From Halioxenophilus aromaticivorans (lineage in GTDB: Bacteria > Pseudomonadota > Gammaproteobacteria > Pseudomonadales > Cellvibrionaceae), in NCBI RefSeq assembly GCF_042850945.1, contig NZ_AP031496.1, forward strand, positions 5,580,001 to 5,644,000: DNA of 64,000 nucleotides, read 5' to 3'. Both the position numbers and the translations under genes were made by a program. A model generated the notes under the pieces. The model was not told the origin of the DNA, did not search any database, and was given only the letters and a program-made list of their open reading frames with translations. Positions within the stretch are counted from its first letter, which is position 1. Each line of letters starts with the position of its first letter. Below, one piece after another: positions 61,973-64,000 of this stretch.

Positions 61973-62497
61973 CTAAGACTCAATAAACTGCTTAAAGCTC
62001 TCGGCATGGGTTTGCAAAAACTCTACTGTGCCATCGTCCACAATTTTGCCTTCTATTACTTTGTCGTAGGCGCCGCCAATCATTACCTCGGGTTTATTCA
62101 GCAACCGCATATTTAAAAATACGCCTACTTGTCGTAGGTGGTACTGCATACGGGCAGTGCCAATAGCACCAGGGCTGGCACCAATAATGGCCGTGGGTTT
62201 GCCGGCAAACGGTTGCGGTTCAGCACGAGACCACCAGTCCAAGGCATTTTTCAATACGCCGGGCACCGAGTAGTTGTACTCCGGGGAAAAAATCAAAACC
62301 CCGTCGCAATCGGCAATGGCTTGGGCGCGTTGTTGGATAAAATCGGGGGCTTGGATGTCTTGGTTGTAAAGCGGCATATCGCCGATGGCGAACTCTTCGA
62401 ATTGGAAAACGTCTTTATTAAACTCTGCGTACTGTTCGAACACAGCACGGTTTACAGATTCTTTACGTAAGCTGCCAATAACAACGGCGATTTTCAT
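61973..62497 (-). CDS. NADPH-dependent FMN reductase-like flavoprotein
   Basis: 174 residues, flavodoxin-like fold. The phosphate-binding start is VVIGSLRKESVNRAVFEQ and the flavin-contact motif is SPEYNYSVPGVLKNALDWWSR. Family members (ChrR/YieF/SsuE-like) reduce FMN, quinones or metals with NADPH in the cytoplasm. The specific acceptor cannot be told. It stands alone with about 200 bases before it. Confidence 0.9.
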   Translation of the reverse strand: MKIAVVIGSLRKESVNRAVFEQYAEFNKDVFQFEEFAIGDMPLYNQDIQAPDFIQQRAQAIADCDGVLIFSPEYNYSVPGVLKNALDWWSRAEPQPFAGKPTAIIGASPGAIGTARMQYHLRQVGVFLNMRLLNKPEVMIGGAYDKVIEGKIVDDGTVEFLQTHAESFKQFIES

Positions 62498-62696
62498 GGT
62501 CTTTTTGCCTTCACATTAAGTTAAGTGGAATGCCTTTAAGACCGGATAAATCACCGCTAATTCCTTGTAATCTTTGCAAACGTTGGCGTTCTGATTTCCA
62601 AATAGACTGCCCTACTACAGGCAGCCCAATCGGTTTTAGAACACGCTTTTGAATGCTCGGCGCCACGCCAAAACGTCGCCGGCGAAACTCCCCGCT

Positions 62697-64000
62697 TTAC
62701 AGCTGAGCCTTAGCGCAAAAATCGTACTGATCGTAATAGTGTTGCAGGTATTCTTCAAAGCTGGCGTTATCCTGCTCTTCGATCTGCTCTTGCTTTTGCA
62801 GCGAGGTAACGGCCGCAGTTTTAAAGGCCTCAAACTCCTGCTCGTCCACCGGCAGGTCAGCAAAGTGGCGAGCATGCTGCTGGGCCAGGGAGTCCACCAG
62901 CTCAAAAAAGCCGACGTTTTGCTCGCGCATATCGTTCAGTAGGCGGCCAGAAGGTGTAAGGCTTGGGTCGTGCAGGTATTGGGTAAAACGCTGCAGCGCA
63001 TTACTGTGGCCCTGCTCGTTGCTGACGCTGTCCAAAAGCTCGGCAATGGGAGCCATTTTATCCATCAGCTCCAAGCCCCAATCTTTTAGCAGTGGCTCGT
63101 CATCACCTTTAATTAAACGCACCTCGGGGTTACGCCCTTGGTATACCGTGCGTTTTTGGTTTTCTTGCATGGCCCGGTATTCTTTTTCGTAGGTGTGGGG
63201 GCTATCTTGCAGGCAGCAATATAATAAGAAGGTATCCAAAAACAGCATTTCATCGCGGCCAATACCCAATGGTTCGTAAGGGTTTAAATCCAAGCATCGC
63301 ACTTCAATGTATTCAATGCCGCGATAGTACAGCGCCGTTAACGCGGTTTCGCCGGGCCGGGCGGTGCGCTTGGGGCGAATTGGGCTGTAGAACTCATTTT
63401 CGATTTGCAGCAACGAGGTGTTCAACTGCTGGGCGTAGCCGGTTTTATCAAACAGGCCGATTTCCGCGTAAGGCGGATAGCTGGTTTTAATGGCGGCGCA
63501 CAAGGTGTGCAGGTAGTAATCCAGCTTGTTGTAGTCAATGTGCAGGCTCTTTTGAGCATCGCTTTGGTAACCCAAATCACCCATGCGTAACGACGTAGCG
63601 TAGGGGTGGTATAAGGTGCGGCCGGTTTCATCCCAGGCTTCTAATTTGTGATCGCGCCCCTTTACAAAGCAGCCACACACCGCCGGCGAAGCACCAAACA
63701 GATAAATCAGCAGCCAATAGTAACGGCGGAAGTTCCGAATTAAATCGAAGTAACGCTCGGTACGGTACTGCTGCATATCTTTGCTGCTACGATCACGAGC
63801 ATGCAAATAGGCCCAAAAAGGGCTGGGCAAACTAAAGTTGTAATGAATGCCGGCAATGGTTTGCATTTTACGGCCGTAGCGCTGGCCCAACCCCAGGCGG
63901 TAGATGGTTTTCATGCGGCCACCGTTGGAATCGCCGTATTGGCCCACGGGGATTTGGTCGTCCTCGGGCAACTTACACGGCATGCTGGCCGGCCACAGAA
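62697..64000 (-). CDS. gshA: Glutamate-cysteine ligase GshA (partial, 5' end beyond window)
   Basis: The visible 430+ residues are the C-terminal part of a class I glutamate-cysteine ligase of about 520 residues. The frame stays open to base 64000 (LWPASMPCKLPEDD), so the real start lies outside. Motifs include MQTIAGIHYNFS, SLRMGDLGYQS and YIEVRCLDLNPYEPLGI. The enzyme joins glutamate and cysteine, the first step of glutathione synthesis. The Met codon at 63983 is internal and not the start. Confidence 0.97.
   Translation of the reverse strand, partial: LWPASMPCKLPEDDQIPVGQYGDSNGGRMKTIYRLGLGQRYGRKMQTIAGIHYNFSLPSPFWAYLHARDRSSKDMQQYRTERYFDLIRNFRRYYWLLIYLFGASPAVCGCFVKGRDHKLEAWDETGRTLYHPYATSLRMGDLGYQSDAQKSLHIDYNKLDYYLHTLCAAIKTSYPPYAEIGLFDKTGYAQQLNTSLLQIENEFYSPIRPKRTARPGETALTALYYRGIEYIEVRCLDLNPYEPLGIGRDEMLFLDTFLLYCCLQDSPHTYEKEYRAMQENQKRTVYQGRNPEVRLIKGDDEPLLKDWGLELMDKMAPIAELLDSVSNEQGHSNALQRFTQYLHDPSLTPSGRLLNDMREQNVGFFELVDSLAQQHARHFADLPVDEQEFEAFKTAAVTSLQKQEQIEEQDNASFEEYLQHYYDQYDFCAKAQL

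Noticed and set aside
1..64000. Search for tRNA, rRNA, CRISPR arrays and insertion sequences
   Set aside because: None recognised by eye; no transposase, integrase or tRNA-like cloverleaf was found, though weak or partial elements could have been missed.

Overview
The window looks like a chromosomal segment of a free-living, probably aquatic gammaproteobacterium. This rests on gshA, uvrD, hexR, the long-subunit pst operon, TakP-type TRAP genes and lrgAB. A Cellvibrionales-like host is my guess and cannot be fixed from this sequence. No rRNA, tRNA, CRISPR array, integrase or intact insertion sequence was seen.

Region 1 (0.3-14.1 kb, all minus strand) is a six-gene array. In transcription order it holds a GAF-like/HlyD membrane protein, a PqqD-like/M50-protease/HlyD fusion, a small periplasmic HlyD adaptor, a 1506-residue LEPR-XLL protein with nine ~92-residue repeats, a hybrid histidine kinase with HPt, and a REC-GGDEF-EAL response regulator. 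It reads as an envelope export or anchoring system for a giant repeat protein, tied to phosphorelay and c-di-GMP signalling. It has no ABC ATPase or outer-membrane channel beside it. Region 2 (14.4-20.1 kb) is pstSCAB-phoU, with a possible Pho box upstream of pstS. Region 3 (20.4-23.7 kb) carries TRAP permease genes dctQ and dctM without an adjacent receptor gene, a thioesterase and a hemolysin-III family protein.

Region 4 (23.8-41.1 kb) is a catabolic island. It holds a complete iac cluster for indole-3-acetate breakdown (iacR divergent from iacHABICDEFG) with a small tautomerase gene inserted before iacG and an aromatic-acid MFS transporter at the end. A quinohemoprotein alcohol dehydrogenase, a TonB-dependent receptor and an aldehyde dehydrogenase sit in front of it. 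Palindromes sharing the core TTGA-N4-TCAA occur in both divergent promoter regions and suggest one shared MarR-type regulator. A TakP-like TRAP receptor gene closes the island and may be the missing partner of dctQM.

Region 5 (41.2-56.0 kb) is mostly core or general genes: uvrD, a zinc alcohol dehydrogenase with a possible Tat leader, a cupin/carboxymuconolactone-decarboxylase fusion, hexR with palindromic operators, tlyA-like, GNAT, lrgAB, dsbB, an orphan fliL-like gene, AraC and LysR regulators, a PEBP protein and a membrane quinoprotein glucose-type dehydrogenase.

Region 6 (56.2-60.6 kb) is an AT-richer toxin/immunity island. It contains a Tse2-like toxin with a Tsi2-like small immunity gene, a putative pore-forming toxin with a membrane immunity gene, an orphan frameshifted copy of the toxin C-terminus with its decayed immunity gene, a third immunity remnant, and a lipoprotein gene with a broken paralogue. 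Region 7 (60.7-64.0 kb) has a CAP-domain exported protein, an FMN reductase and the 3' part of gshA, which runs off the window.
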